Part shown: piece after piece, positions 1 to 8,648 of the stretch
Layout of the letters: the number at the start of each line of letters is the position of its first letter
Numbering within the stretch: the first letter of the stretch is position 1
Notes under the pieces: model-generated
Told to the model about the DNA's origin: nothing
The model's input: the letters and a program-made list of their open reading frames with translations, nothing else
Databases searched by the model: none
Translations under genes and position numbers: made by a program
Assembly (NCBI GenBank): GCA_965204295.1
Contig: OZ241973.1
Location: 1,364,001-1,428,000 of the forward strand
Reading direction: 5' to 3'
From: JAWKWH01 sp965204295
GTDB lineage: Bacteria > Pseudomonadota > Alphaproteobacteria > Rhizobiales > Rhizobiaceae
Length of the DNA stretch: 64,000 bases

Positions 1-294
1 TTGCAGTCCGTGGTTTTCCTTGAACGCCGCCTGCACGGGATGAAGGTCGGCGTCGCTGGCCAGTCCTTCGATCGTGAGAACCTCGGCGCCGTCCGCCTGG
101 GCGGCGAGCATGGTGCAGGATTTCACCGCCTTGCCATCGACATGCACAACGCAGGAACCGCACTGCGACGTGTCGCAACCCACATGCGTGCCGGTAAGTC
201 CCAGGTCCTCGCGCAGAAAATGCACGAGCAGGGTCCTGTCTTCCATGGAACCGGAAACATTACGGCCATTCACGACCATTGAAATCTCAGACAT
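1..294 (-). CDS. (2Fe-2S)-binding small subunit of a CoxS/xanthine-dehydrogenase-type oxidoreductase (partial)
   Basis: The first 98 codons are present; the C-terminus lies outside the window on the left. The protein begins MSEISMVVNGRNVSG and carries the plant-ferredoxin-type cluster motif CDTSQCGSC near residue 41 with a further Cys near residue 60. This is the layout of the N-terminal domain of the small subunit of molybdenum hydroxylases (CO dehydrogenase, xanthine dehydrogenase, isoquinoline oxidoreductase), which passes electrons from the Mo site to FAD. A strong ribosome site (GGAGGAGG) ends 4 bases before the ATG and fixes the start. The second [2Fe-2S] domain and the large and medium subunits would lie outside, so the substrate cannot be told. 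Confidence 0.85.
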   Translation of the reverse strand, partial: MSEISMVVNGRNVSGSMEDRTLLVHFLREDLGLTGTHVGCDTSQCGSCVVHVDGKAVKSCTMLAAQADGAEVLTIEGLASDADLHPVQAAFKENHGLQ

Positions 295-623
295 TCAACC
301 TCCTCCATCGGCGAAACCTGTTGGAACCGCGCCGCTGCTGACGGCGACGGCTTGTGCCTAAACATGAACATTAGCCCAGCGGCGGGAATAGTCCAGACGG
401 CGCGGCGGAAATTTTGGTCCGTCCATCGAAATTATACGAAAAGCCTGCGCCGCCAAACCGCTGTTTCGACCGATGATCGCCATAGTGACAAGCCGGGCCG
501 GCGACGCCGGGCGTTGTCCCCCGGCGCGTCACATGTTCCCGCGCGCCCGCGAATCAACTGCTTGAAATGGTGAGATAATGAGAGTATCACGCCGCCAGCC
601 GCCGGGGCGTATCGGCGGTCAGC
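295..623. other. Intergenic region between coxS-like gene and tRNA-Thr
   Basis: About 330 bases separate the coxS-like gene (minus strand) from the tRNA (plus strand). Short open frames here show no start signal or recognisable protein. The region should hold the divergent promoters for both genes. I see no clear -35/-10 pair, repeat or terminator. Confidence 0.5.
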
Positions 624-699
624 GCCGCTTTAGCTCAGTTGGTAGAGCACATCATTCGTAATGATGGGGTCGTCAGTTCGAGTCTGACAAGCGGCACCA
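624..699 (+). tRNA. tRNA-Thr (anticodon CGT)
   Basis: A complete cloverleaf can be drawn. The acceptor stem GCCGCTT pairs with AAGCGGC, followed by discriminator A and an encoded CCA end. The D loop contains AGCTCAGTTGGTAGAGC. The anticodon stem CATCA/TGATG holds loop TTCGTAA, giving anticodon CGT, which reads ACG (Thr). The T arm contains the standard GTTCGA. Length is 76 nt. No integrase or repeated 3' end was seen nearby, so it does not look like a used attachment site. Confidence 0.97.
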
Positions 700-788
700 C
701 AAACCGGTTTTATCGACTTCATCTCACCGCGCGGATGCGGAACCGCCGTGCCTAGTCTATGGTTGGCGTGAACCGGGTGAGCGCGGAT

Positions 789-1436
789 ATGGCAACGTCT
801 TTTTCCGAACAGCGCGAGAAAATGGTGGAGCAACAGCTCCGGGCGAGAGGGATTTTGTCCGTGCCCGTGCTCAATGCGATGAGCATCGTCGCCCGCGAGA
901 AATTCGTTCCCGAACGCCGGCGTGCGCTGGCTTATCGGGATTCGGCGCTGCCGATCGGGAACGGACAGACGATTTCGCAACCCTATGTCGTTGCGCTGAT
1001 GGCGCAGTCTCTGCTTTTGACCGGCGGAGAGAAGGTGATGGAGGTCGGCGCGGGTTCGGGTTACGCGGCGGCGGTGATCAGCCTTGTCGCCGTGGAGGTC
1101 CACACCATTGAGCGGATTGAATCGCTGGCCGAGCGCGCGGCGGCCGCGCTGAGCGCCGGGGGATATGCGAACATAACCGTTCACACCGGCGACGGATCGC
1201 TCGGACTGCCGGAGCATGCGCCTTTCGATGCGATCATGGTTACCGCCGGTGCGCCTGCGGTGCCCGAGGCGCTGCGGCGACAATTGAAGATCGGAGGCCG
1301 GTTGGTGATTCCTGTCGGTCGGCGAAGACATGAAGAGCGGCTGCTGCGGGTGACGCGACGAGACAGCGAGGTTTTTGAGACGGACACGCTTGGCCCTGTC
1401 AGTTTCGTGCCGTTGCTGGGCGAGGAAGGTTGGTAG
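789..1436 (+). CDS. pcm: Protein-L-isoaspartate O-methyltransferase
   Basis: The product repairs age-damaged proteins by using S-adenosylmethionine to methylate L-isoaspartyl residues, which lets them revert to aspartate. The SAM-binding glycine-rich loop is VMEVGAGSGYAAA (near residue 82). Family landmarks REKFVPE, QTISQPYVVALM and the later GGRLVIPVG are all present. From ATG 789 the length is 215 aa, the normal size for Pcm. An in-frame ATG at 759 would add ten residues that do not resemble the family, so the inner start is preferred. The gene is convergent with folC, with only 42 bases between stops. Confidence 0.93.
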   Translation: MATSFSEQREKMVEQQLRARGILSVPVLNAMSIVAREKFVPERRRALAYRDSALPIGNGQTISQPYVVALMAQSLLLTGGEKVMEVGAGSGYAAAVISLVAVEVHTIERIESLAERAAAALSAGGYANITVHTGDGSLGLPEHAPFDAIMVTAGAPAVPEALRRQLKIGGRLVIPVGRRRHEERLLRVTRRDSEVFETDTLGPVSFVPLLGEEGW

Positions 1437-1478
1437 CGAAGCGATCGCCCCCGGCACGCAACACGTATTCGGCTGACC

Positions 1479-2828
1479 CTAAGCAGGTATTGTTCCGTTC
1501 AGCCGCAGGGCTTCGCCGGCCTGACGGAGCGATCCGCAGACAATGATGCGCGGCGGCATTTCAGCCTCGCCCCATGTGTCGCGCAGCAGCTTCAACGCGC
1601 TTGCGATCGACGAGACCGGCTCGGCCGACAGGCCGGCTTCCATTGCGCGCACCGCCAACTCATCGTTTGGAACGCCGGCATCGCTGGAAGTAATCGGCGT
1701 CGCATAGACATGCCGGACTATGCCCTTGAATGGCCGGAAAAATCCGGTCTGATCCTTGGTGTCGATCATTCCAGCGATCATGAACAGCGGCGCCGGCCGG
1801 CGTTCCTCTTGCTCCGCCAACGCTTCGGCAATCGCCTGCCCGGCGCCCGGATTGTGCCCGCCATCGACCCAGATTTCCGCTCCATTCGGCGCGGCGTTCA
1901 AAAGCGCGCCGCTTCCGATCCGTTGCATCCGTCCGGACCACCGAACATCGCCCATGGCGTTTTCGGCGGCATTTTGCTCGACTGTAAATCCGGCAACCTT
2001 GACGACGGCGATCGCTGAAGCGGCATTGGCCAATTGGTGGCGACCGACAAGGCGCGGCGGCGGCAGGTCCATCAGCCCGGTTTCATCCCGATAGACCAGG
2101 CGGCCGCGTTCCTCATGGGCAAGGAAGTCCTCGCCATAGACAATGTGCTCGCAGCCATGCCGGTTTGCCGCGTCGCGCAACACCTCGCGGGCCGCGTCGT
2201 GCTCCTGGGCGCCGATGACGACCGGTACGCCGGGTTTGATGATTCCGGCTTTTTCCGCCGCGATCAGTTCGATCCGGTCACCAAGATGCGCCTGATGATC
2301 CAGGGCGATCGGCATGATCAGGTTTGCCGCCGGTTTTGCGATGACATTCGTCGCATCGAACCGACCGCCCAGTCCGACTTCGATGATCGCCGCGTCCGCC
2401 GGATGCCCGGAGAACAGGATGAAGGTAACGGCCGTCAGGATTTCGAAGACGGTGATCGCCTGCCCGTTATTGGCCTCGCCAACGCGCACGATCGCTTCAG
2501 CCAGAATATCGTCATCGACAAGCCGCCCGCCGCCTGGCCGGCCCATCCGGTAGCGTTCATGCCAGTTGACCAGATGGGGCGAGGTATGAACATGCACGGT
2601 GCGACCCGCTGCTTCAAGCAATGAGCGGGCGAAGGCCGCCGCCGATCCCTTTCCGTTGGTGCCGGCGATGTGGATCACCGGCGGCAGGTTATCCTGCGGA
2701 TTGCCGAGCCGGTCGAGGAGCCGACGGATACGATCAAGCGACAGATCATAGCCCTTCGGATGAAGCGCCATCAGTTTGTCGATTTCCCGCTCGGCGGCGG
2801 TCAACCGGCTTACCGGGTCAATACTCAT
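1479..2828 (-). CDS. folC: Bifunctional dihydrofolate synthase / folylpolyglutamate synthase
   Basis: The enzyme adds glutamate to dihydropteroate and then further glutamates to tetrahydrofolate. It belongs to the Mur ligase family: the P-loop is HIAGTNGKGSAAAFARS, followed by the conserved TSPHLVNWHERYR, the metal/substrate motif EVGLGGRFDATN and the C-terminal domain with WVDGGHNPGAG. The start at 2828 (MSIDPVSRL) gives 449 aa, matching the family; an ATG at 2852 and a TTG at 2867 are in frame and possible. It is the last gene of the trpFBA-accD-folC run, 64 bases after accD, the usual alphaproteobacterial order. Confidence 0.95.
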   Translation of the reverse strand: MSIDPVSRLTAAEREIDKLMALHPKGYDLSLDRIRRLLDRLGNPQDNLPPVIHIAGTNGKGSAAAFARSLLEAAGRTVHVHTSPHLVNWHERYRMGRPGGGRLVDDDILAEAIVRVGEANNGQAITVFEILTAVTFILFSGHPADAAIIEVGLGGRFDATNVIAKPAANLIMPIALDHQAHLGDRIELIAAEKAGIIKPGVPVVIGAQEHDAAREVLRDAANRHGCEHIVYGEDFLAHEERGRLVYRDETGLMDLPPPRLVGRHQLANAASAIAVVKVAGFTVEQNAAENAMGDVRWSGRMQRIGSGALLNAAPNGAEIWVDGGHNPGAGQAIAEALAEQEERRPAPLFMIAGMIDTKDQTGFFRPFKGIVRHVYATPITSSDAGVPNDELAVRAMEAGLSAEPVSSIASALKLLRDTWGEAEMPPRIIVCGSLRQAGEALRLNGTIPA

Positions 2829-2892
2829 GATTGCACCTGACAATGCGGTCATCGCCTTATGCGACAAACGGCGAATTGCGGGTTGACGAAAA

Positions 2893-3852
2893 TCAGCCGG
2901 CGGTCTTGGAAGTTTTGGCGTTTTTTTCTTCCGGAACCGCCGGTTCGTCCGCTTCGATGACTTCGCCCTCCGTGGCCGGAGCTTCCTCGGTCTCCGGTTC
3001 GGGCGGCTCGTTCATCAACAGTTTCAGCAAACGGGAGATGGTCGACTTAAGTTCCTGGCGCGGCACCACCATGTCCACCATGCCGTGTTCCATCAGATAC
3101 TCGGCGCGCTGGAAACCCTCCGGCAGTTTTTCGCGGATTGTCTGCTCGATTACCCGCTGTCCGGCAAATCCAATCAACGCACCGGGTTCCGCGATGTGAA
3201 CGTCGCCCAGCATGGCGTAGGAAGCGGTAACGCCTCCGGTTGTCGGATTGGTCAGGACGACGATGTAAGGCAGACCCGCTTCCTTCAGGCGTTGGACCGC
3301 GACGGTCGTGCGCGGTAATTGCATGAGTGACAGCGCGCCCTCCTGCATGCGCGCGCCGCCGGAGGCTGCGAACAGCACCATGGGACGTTTCTTTTCGATG
3401 GCCGTTTCAAATGCCGCGATGATCGCTTCGCCGGCGGCCATGCCGAGCGAGCCGCCCATGAAAGCGAAATCCTGCACGGTCACCACAATCGGCAGGCCGT
3501 CGATTTCACCAAGCGCATTTGTAATTGCGTCGTTACGGCCGGTTTTTGCCCGGTTGTCCTTAAGTCTGTCGGTGTAGCGTTTTTCATCGCGGAATTTCAG
3601 CGGATCAACGGCGACTTTCGGATTCTCCAGGACTTCGTACTCGCCGCCGTCGAAGAAATGATCGAGCCTGTCCCCGGCCGCAATCTTCATGTGATGCCCG
3701 GAAGCGGGAATCACATATTGGTTTTCTTCAAGGTCCTTGTGGAACACCATCTCGCCGGTCTCCGGACATTTAATCCAGAGGTTTTCCGGCATGTCGCGTC
3801 GTCCGAGCATCGAATTGAATTTCGGGCGGACAAAATTAGTGATCCAGTTCAT
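2893..3852 (-). CDS. accD: Acetyl-CoA carboxylase carboxyltransferase subunit beta
   Basis: The beta half of the carboxyltransferase moves carboxyl from carboxybiotin to acetyl-CoA to make malonyl-CoA, the first step of fatty acid synthesis. Crotonase-fold landmarks are clear: FAFMGGSLGMAAGE, FAASGGARMQEG, NPTTGGVTASYAMLGD and ALIGFAGQRVIEQT. The start at 3852 (MNWITNFVRPKFNSML) is the normal family N-terminus; an upstream TTG/ATG extension to 3933 is unlikely. Where E. coli has a four-cysteine zinc ribbon, this protein has WIKCPETGEMVFH and YVIPASGHHMK, with only one cysteine left, a feature I associate with rhizobial AccD. The C-terminal tail is acidic and low complexity. Confidence 0.95.
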   Translation of the reverse strand: MNWITNFVRPKFNSMLGRRDMPENLWIKCPETGEMVFHKDLEENQYVIPASGHHMKIAAGDRLDHFFDGGEYEVLENPKVAVDPLKFRDEKRYTDRLKDNRAKTGRNDAITNALGEIDGLPIVVTVQDFAFMGGSLGMAAGEAIIAAFETAIEKKRPMVLFAASGGARMQEGALSLMQLPRTTVAVQRLKEAGLPYIVVLTNPTTGGVTASYAMLGDVHIAEPGALIGFAGQRVIEQTIREKLPEGFQRAEYLMEHGMVDMVVPRQELKSTISRLLKLLMNEPPEPETEEAPATEGEVIEADEPAVPEEKNAKTSKTAG

Positions 3853-3929
3853 CGCATCTGCTTTCCGCGAAACGTCACAAGATGGACATTCCGATTGATA
3901 TATCAATCGAGGGGGTAAATGAGTTTGTG

Positions 3930-4538
3930 TCAATTCGCAAAGGCAGAAGCCAACGCCTTGCTATACTTTCTGTGTATTTCCCAGAGAGCAGGAATTTTTC
4001 TTATAAACTTCCTTTTCCCCTTTGATGTGTTTCGAGGTGTCGCACACACTTGGTCCCACTTTCTTTGCAAGCGTTTGCTTGCTTTTTTGATAGACCGAGT
4101 TTCAGAAGCATTTGCAAACATCAAGGCTATTCCTCTTGCTGTTTGCAATTCATGTTGCTGTTGTGCGTTTTTGTTCGCACAATAAAAAGATTCTTGCATA
4201 TGAACCCTTTCATTCAGGTTACTCGCCCTGTATGTGCTACTCACAAGTTTGTACCTTGCCCCTCTGGTATGTTGAGAAATTCTCCTTTGCAGAGAGTTTA
4301 CTTCTTCTGGGTTCCAAGGCGTCATATTGCAGAGAGTTTCAAACCCTCTTACAACCCTCTCCATCCTTTGCCTCAGTGAAGCCGTTTGGCTGAAATTTCT
4401 CAGCCTATCAAGATACGCATCAGTGCACCAGAGGAGCTTTGTAATCTGAAGCCTAGCTTCAGCTTTTGTTTGAGGTGCAGCATTTGCCATCTGACCCATT
4501 GCCAGAAAAAGACCAAGCATCATTACTATCGTTCTCAT
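3930..4538 (-). CDS. AT-rich secreted orphan protein between trpA and accD
   Basis: No family recognised. The 202-aa product opens with a good signal peptide (MRTIVMMLGLFLAMGQMANA, cleavage before APQ), so it should be exported. The mature part is basic and helical-looking, with four cysteines (in LLWC, TLCNM, FYCAN and VCATP) that could form two disulfides in the periplasm. The ribosome site AAGGGAG stands about 8 bases before the ATG. Its base composition is visibly much richer in A and T than every neighbour, and it interrupts the usually tight trpA-accD junction in the same orientation. It may be a recent acquisition or a lineage-specific gene; no transposase or repeat borders it. Confidence 0.75.
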   Translation of the reverse strand: MRTIVMMLGLFLAMGQMANAAPQTKAEARLQITKLLWCTDAYLDRLRNFSQTASLRQRMERVVRGFETLCNMTPWNPEEVNSLQRRISQHTRGARYKLVSSTYRASNLNERVHMQESFYCANKNAQQQHELQTARGIALMFANASETRSIKKASKRLQRKWDQVCATPRNTSKGKRKFIRKIPALWEIHRKYSKALASAFAN

Positions 4539-4578
4539 TGGATATCTCCCTTATCAAGGTTGTTGGAAAAGGAACCAT

Positions 4579-5406
4579 TCAGGTGGAATGCGCAAGTTGA
4601 GACCTGGCCACGCCATTGGCGAGCGCCCTGACCAGTTTTGCAACGGCTTCAGCGGCATCTCCGCCGGTTTCGCCGGCTTTGGCGACCTCGTTGACGATCG
4701 CGGTGCCGACGACGACGCCATCGGCGCTGACGGCTATCGTTTCCGCCTGTTCCGCCGTCTTGACGCCAAATCCGACGCAGACCGGCAGTCGGGTGTGCCG
4801 TTTGATCCTCGCCACCGCTGCGCTTACCCTGCCGGTATCCGGCAATGCCGAGCCGGTGATGCCGGTCATCGAAACATAATAGACGAAGCCGGAAGTGTTC
4901 TCCAGCACCTTCGGCAGGCGCTTGTCGTCGGTGGTCGGAGTCGCCAGCCGAATGAAGTTCAATCCGGCCTTGATCGCGGGAAGACACAATTCTTCGTCCA
5001 TCTCCGGCGGCAGGTCGACGACGATCAGTCCGTCGATTCCTGTTTCGGCGGCATGTTTCAGGAAATGATCGACACCATAGACATAGATCGGATTGTAATA
5101 ACCCATCATTACGATTGGCGTGTCGTTGTCGCCGGCACGGAATTCCCGCGCCAGCGACAACGTCCTGGCGAGCGTCTGGCCTGATTTCAGCGCGCGCAGG
5201 CCAGACGCCTGAATCGACGGACCATCGGCCATCGGATCGGAAAACGGCATGCCGAGTTCGATGATGTCGGCGCCGGCTTTCGGCAGCGCTTTCATCACCG
5301 CCAGCGACCGATCGTAGTCCGGGTCGCCGCCCATGAAGTAGGTGACGAGGGCGGCGCGACCCTCATCTCTCAGTTTGGCCATGCGCGTGTCGATACGGGA
5401 CGACAT
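4579..5406 (-). CDS. trpA: Tryptophan synthase alpha subunit
   Basis: This subunit cleaves indole-3-glycerol phosphate to indole and glyceraldehyde 3-phosphate and passes indole to TrpB. Visible landmarks are YFMGGDPDYD, the catalytic Glu in IIELGMPFSDPMADGPSIQ (Glu and Asp both present), MMGYYNPIYVYG, and the phosphate-binding VCVGFGVKTAEQ and ADGVVVGTAIV. The start at 5406 (MSSRIDTRMAKLRDEG) gives 275 aa; a longer in-frame start at 5469 would overlap trpB. The start codon lies 2 bases after the trpB stop, so translation is probably coupled. Confidence 0.96.
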   Translation of the reverse strand: MSSRIDTRMAKLRDEGRAALVTYFMGGDPDYDRSLAVMKALPKAGADIIELGMPFSDPMADGPSIQASGLRALKSGQTLARTLSLAREFRAGDNDTPIVMMGYYNPIYVYGVDHFLKHAAETGIDGLIVVDLPPEMDEELCLPAIKAGLNFIRLATPTTDDKRLPKVLENTSGFVYYVSMTGITGSALPDTGRVSAAVARIKRHTRLPVCVGFGVKTAEQAETIAVSADGVVVGTAIVNEVAKAGETGGDAAEAVAKLVRALANGVARSQLAHST

Positions 5407-5408
5407 CG

Positions 5409-6629
5409 CTAAAGCTCCACGCCCAGATGCTTGCCGACGGCAAATACGTCCTTGTCGCCGCGACCGCATAAATTCATCACTATGATCCGATCCTTGCCCA
5501 TATTCGGCGCCTGCCGGATCACCTCGGCCAGCGCATGGCTCGGCTCGAGTGCGGGAATGATCCCCTCAAGCCTTGTGAGCAGTTGAAACGCCTCCAGCGC
5601 CTCGCGGTCCATGATCGGCACATACTCCACCCGGCCGGTCTCCTTCAGCCAGGAATGTTCCGGTCCGATACCCGGATAATCGAGCCCGGCGGAGATCGAA
5701 TGACCCTCATTGATCTGCCCGTCGGAGTTTTGCAGCAGATAGGTGCGGTTTCCGTGCAGCACGCCCGGCCGGCCGGCGGTGAGCGAGGCGCAGTGCTCCT
5801 CGCCGTCAAGCCCCCTGCCGCCGGCTTCCACGCCGACGATGCGCACGTTGCGGTCGTCGAGGAATGGATGGAACAGGCCGATCGCATTCGATCCACCGCC
5901 GACCGCGGCCACCAGCAGATCGGGCAGCCGGCCTTCCGCGGCCAGTATCTGCTCCCTGGTTTCCTTGCCGATCACCGACTGGAAATCGCGCACCAGTTCC
6001 GGATACGGGTGCGGGCCCGCCGCGGTGCCGATTATGTAATAGGTGTCCCCGACATTGGTGACCCAGTCGCGCAACGCCTCGTTCATCGCGTCCTTCAACG
6101 TGCCGCTGCCCGAGGTCACCGCGTTCACCTCGGCGCCGAGCAGTTTCATGCGGAACACGTTCGGCGCCTGACGTTCGATGTCGGTCACACCCATATAGAC
6201 GATACAGGGATAACCGAACCGCGCCGCGACCGTCGCCGACGCTACACCGTGCTGGCCCGCGCCGGTTTCGGCAATAATCCGTGTCTTGCCCATGCGTTTT
6301 GCGAGCAAAATCTGGCCAAGGCAATTGTTGATCTTGTGCGAGCCGGTATGGTTCAACTCGTCGCGTTTGAAATAGATCCTGGCCCCGCCGAGATGTTCCG
6401 TCAGCCGCTTGGCGAAGTAAAGCGGCGAGGGTCGACCGGTATAGTGTTTGTTGAGATCGTCAAGCTCGGCCTGAAACCGCGGATCGCGCCTGGCCTCGTT
6501 CCAGTGTCGTTCCAGATCGAGGATCAGCGGCATCAGCGTCTCGGCGACGAAGCGGCCGCCGAATATGCCGAACATGCCTTCCGGATCGGGTCCGGAGCGG
6601 AAAGAATTTGGCTCGACCGAACTGTTCAT
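5409..6629 (-). CDS. trpB: Tryptophan synthase beta subunit
   Basis: The PLP enzyme condenses indole with serine to make tryptophan. The PLP lysine is in HTGSHKINNCLGQ (Lys about 99). The ammonium/substrate region AETGAGQHGVA, the phosphate-binding VGGGSNAIGLFHPF and the C-terminal NLCGRGDKD are all intact. Length, 406 aa, is standard. The start codon overlaps the trpF stop by four bases. The gene is part of the trpF-trpB-trpA operon on the minus strand. Confidence 0.97.
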   Translation of the reverse strand: MNSSVEPNSFRSGPDPEGMFGIFGGRFVAETLMPLILDLERHWNEARRDPRFQAELDDLNKHYTGRPSPLYFAKRLTEHLGGARIYFKRDELNHTGSHKINNCLGQILLAKRMGKTRIIAETGAGQHGVASATVAARFGYPCIVYMGVTDIERQAPNVFRMKLLGAEVNAVTSGSGTLKDAMNEALRDWVTNVGDTYYIIGTAAGPHPYPELVRDFQSVIGKETREQILAAEGRLPDLLVAAVGGGSNAIGLFHPFLDDRNVRIVGVEAGGRGLDGEEHCASLTAGRPGVLHGNRTYLLQNSDGQINEGHSISAGLDYPGIGPEHSWLKETGRVEYVPIMDREALEAFQLLTRLEGIIPALEPSHALAEVIRQAPNMGKDRIIVMNLCGRGDKDVFAVGKHLGVEL

Positions 6630-7282
6630 TCCGTCTGCTCCACCGCTTCATTCAGCGCCTCGAAAAATGCCGCGATCAGCGCCGTATCCTTGACGCCCGG
6701 CGCATTCTCCACCCCTGACGAGATATCCAGTCCGGCCGGCCGGCCATGGCTCAACGCCTTCGCGACATTGGCGGCGTTGACCCCTCCCGAAAGCATGTAT
6801 TCGATGGCCGGGTCAAGCGAATCCAGCAGTGTCCAGTCGAACGCGACGCCGTGACCGCCCGGAACCTCCGATCCTTCAGGCGCCATGGCATCGAACAGGA
6901 ACCGGTCCGCGACGCCTCGGTAGCGATCGCTCCCGGCGACATCGCCGGTCCGGCGTATGGAGAACGCCTTCATCACCGGCAGGCCATAACGGACCTTGAC
7001 TTCCGCCACGCGCCCGGGGCTTTCGCCGCCGTGAAATTGCAACATGCCGGGCTTTACAAGGTCAACGATTTTATCGAGATAAGCGTTGTCCGCGTCGACC
7101 GTCACGGCGACCGTCTTCGCGCGGTCGCCGACAATTTCGCGAAGTGCGGCGGCGGAGGCCATCTCGAGGTGCCGCGGGCTCGCGGCAAAGAAGATGAAGC
7201 CGCAATGCGTCACGCCGCCGGCGATCGCGGCTTCGATCGCTTCGGCGGTCTTCAACCCGCATATCTTGATATCCGGCGCCAT
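6626..7282 (-). CDS. trpF: Phosphoribosylanthranilate isomerase
   Basis: The enzyme carries out the Amadori rearrangement of phosphoribosylanthranilate in tryptophan synthesis. The N-terminal IKICGLKTAEAIEAA contains the catalytic Cys; the catalytic Asp lies in VAVTVDADNAYLDKI; LQFHGGESPG and FDWTLLD follow; the phosphate site is LSGGVNAANVAKAL and GLDISSGVENAPGVKD. It has 218 aa and overlaps trpB by four bases. It is the first gene of the run, so the promoter should lie in the 440 bases upstream. I saw no Trp-rich leader peptide or attenuator there. Confidence 0.95.
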   Translation of the reverse strand: MAPDIKICGLKTAEAIEAAIAGGVTHCGFIFFAASPRHLEMASAAALREIVGDRAKTVAVTVDADNAYLDKIVDLVKPGMLQFHGGESPGRVAEVKVRYGLPVMKAFSIRRTGDVAGSDRYRGVADRFLFDAMAPEGSEVPGGHGVAFDWTLLDSLDPAIEYMLSGGVNAANVAKALSHGRPAGLDISSGVENAPGVKDTALIAAFFEALNEAVEQTE

Positions 7283-7723
7283 GGCCGGGCATGTGGCACG
7301 GAACGGATAAAGAGTCGAGCATCAACGACGCGTCGGCCTTGAAAGGTCCCATCGCTCGCCGGGCGCCGCAACCGGTTGCGACTTCGTGACATTCTTGTCC
7401 GCAATGTGCCGGTCATTCGCCGTGCTCCCAAAGATAATGGCGGATCGATTGGGGAGATCCGGTCCCAATTTCTTGCTTTTCCGGGGTTGCTGGATTACCC
7501 TAAGAAGAATATTGCCTCCTTATAAAAGACAAAGTTGGCGCGCGTTAATTTAATTGCTGTTTTGACGCGCGGCCCTGATAGTTTTGCGATCAATACCGGG
7601 ACGTTTGAGCCCGGTTGTAAAGATTCGAGGCCTGAAAATGGATGGCGGCAAAGTCAGGAACATGGAAGAATTCGCCGCCTCTCGGCATTCCCGGCAATGC
7701 AGCGGAACAGACCATCAGGGTAG
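7283..7723. other. Upstream region of trpF, up to the IS5 element
   Basis: About 440 bases with no convincing gene. It should contain the trpF promoter reading leftward. Short open frames here lack ribosome sites, and one runs straight into the IS5 end, so I do not call them. Confidence 0.5.
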
Positions 7724-7804
7724 CTAGTGTCATGACCTATTGTTTAACGTGTTTTCAGGTTGATGCAAATGAGGTTGGAGGAGGCAAACGCCCGGAGGTT
7801 TGCG

Positions 7805-8562
7805 ATGTCTGCTTTGTTTTGGTTGTCTGATCGTCAGTTCGCGTTAATGCGCCCGTATTTCCCACTCGCTCACGGCGTACCGCGCAGTGATGATCGCACG
7901 GTCCTTTCCGGGATTGTCGATGTGATCGGCAATGGTCTTGGCCGGCGCGATGCACCCATCGATTACGGCCCGCACAAGACCCTCTACAACCGCTTTGTGC
8001 GGTGGAGCCGATTGGGCGTCTTCGATCGACTATTCAGCAGCTTGGCGGCAAGAACGGGTGAGCCGGACATCGTGCGGGTCGATGCCACTCACCTGAAAGC
8101 GCACCGGACTGCTTGCAGTCTGGCAAAAAAGGGGATGTTCCCCGCCACATTGGGCGAACAAAAGGCGGGCTGAACTCCAAACTTCATGCCGTCGTCAACG
8201 ATGAGGGTAAACCCATCGTCATGGCGCTGACGGCAGGGCAGGCGTCCGATCACATTGGAGCCAAGATCGTCTATCCCGGATTACCAAATGCCGGAACCCC
8301 GATTGGCGACAAGGGATACGACAGCGATGAATTGCGCGCCGCACTCAAAACCAAGGGGATTGGCTCTTGCATACCGCCACGCGCGAAGCGCAAGAACCCC
8401 GCCAGGTATTGCAAAACGTTGTATAAACAATGCCATAAGGTCGAAAATGCCTTCGGCAGACTGAAAGACTGGAGACGCATCGCAACCCGTTACGACAGAT
8501 GCGCCGACACCTGCTTCGCAGCAATAACAATCGCTGCAACCGTAACCTTCCAGCTCAATTAA
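7805..8562 (+). CDS. IS5-family transposase, two frames joined by -1 frameshifting
   Basis: The first frame (7805-8173, MSALFWLSDRQFALMRPYFP) has the IS5 N-terminal domain and the first catalytic Asp in VRVDATHLKAHRTA. The second frame (8113-8562) has the second Asp in PIGDKGYDSDELRA and the Glu in KVENAFGRLKDWRRIATRYD. The frames overlap and meet at a classic slippery heptamer at 8125-8131. A full DDE protein of about 252 aa would come from a -1 slip; the upstream frame alone would lack the catalytic triad. The 7805 ATG is preferred over an upstream ATG at 7760 because family homology begins there. Confidence 0.85.
8125..8131 (+). other. Programmed -1 frameshift heptamer A AAA AAG in the IS5 transposase
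   Basis: In the first frame the codons are gcA AAA AAG, followed by GGGG. Slipping back one base re-pairs both tRNAs and enters the second frame exactly (AAA AAA GGG GAT). This is the best-known bacterial -1 signal and lies inside the overlap of the two frames. Confidence 0.8.
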
Positions 8563-8648
8563 TAAGCCCTGACGCTAGTGGTGGTGTCCGAACGGATGAA
8601 ATTTGTATTGGAGATTTCCAATGGCGTCTCCGCGTGCGAGCCTGAGGC

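Larger units (their letters stand above)
7724..8577 (+). mobile_element. IS5-family (IS427-group) insertion sequence, apparently complete
   Basis: The element is about 850 bp. Both ends read CTAG followed inward by related sequences: TGTCATGACCTATTGTTT on the left, and CGTCAGGGCTTATTAATT as the reverse complement of the right end (12 of 18 bases match). The CTAG copies may be the target-site duplication. It carries a two-frame DDE transposase with a -1 slippage signal. A 250-bp piece of its right part occurs again at 43803-44052. Confidence 0.85.

Noticed and set aside
624..699. tRNA-Thr as an integration site for a genomic island
   Set aside because: No integrase, no direct repeat of the tRNA 3' end and conserved housekeeping genes on the downstream side.
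630..1457. 275-codon minus-strand frame through pcm and the tRNA
   Set aside because: It crosses a tRNA gene and is antisense to pcm.
5535..6854. 439-codon plus-strand frame opposite trpB/trpF
   Set aside because: Shadow of trpB, which has all catalytic motifs on the minus strand.
7283..7560. Trp attenuator or leader peptide upstream of trpF
   Set aside because: No short frame with tandem Trp codons and no terminator/antiterminator pair could be drawn.
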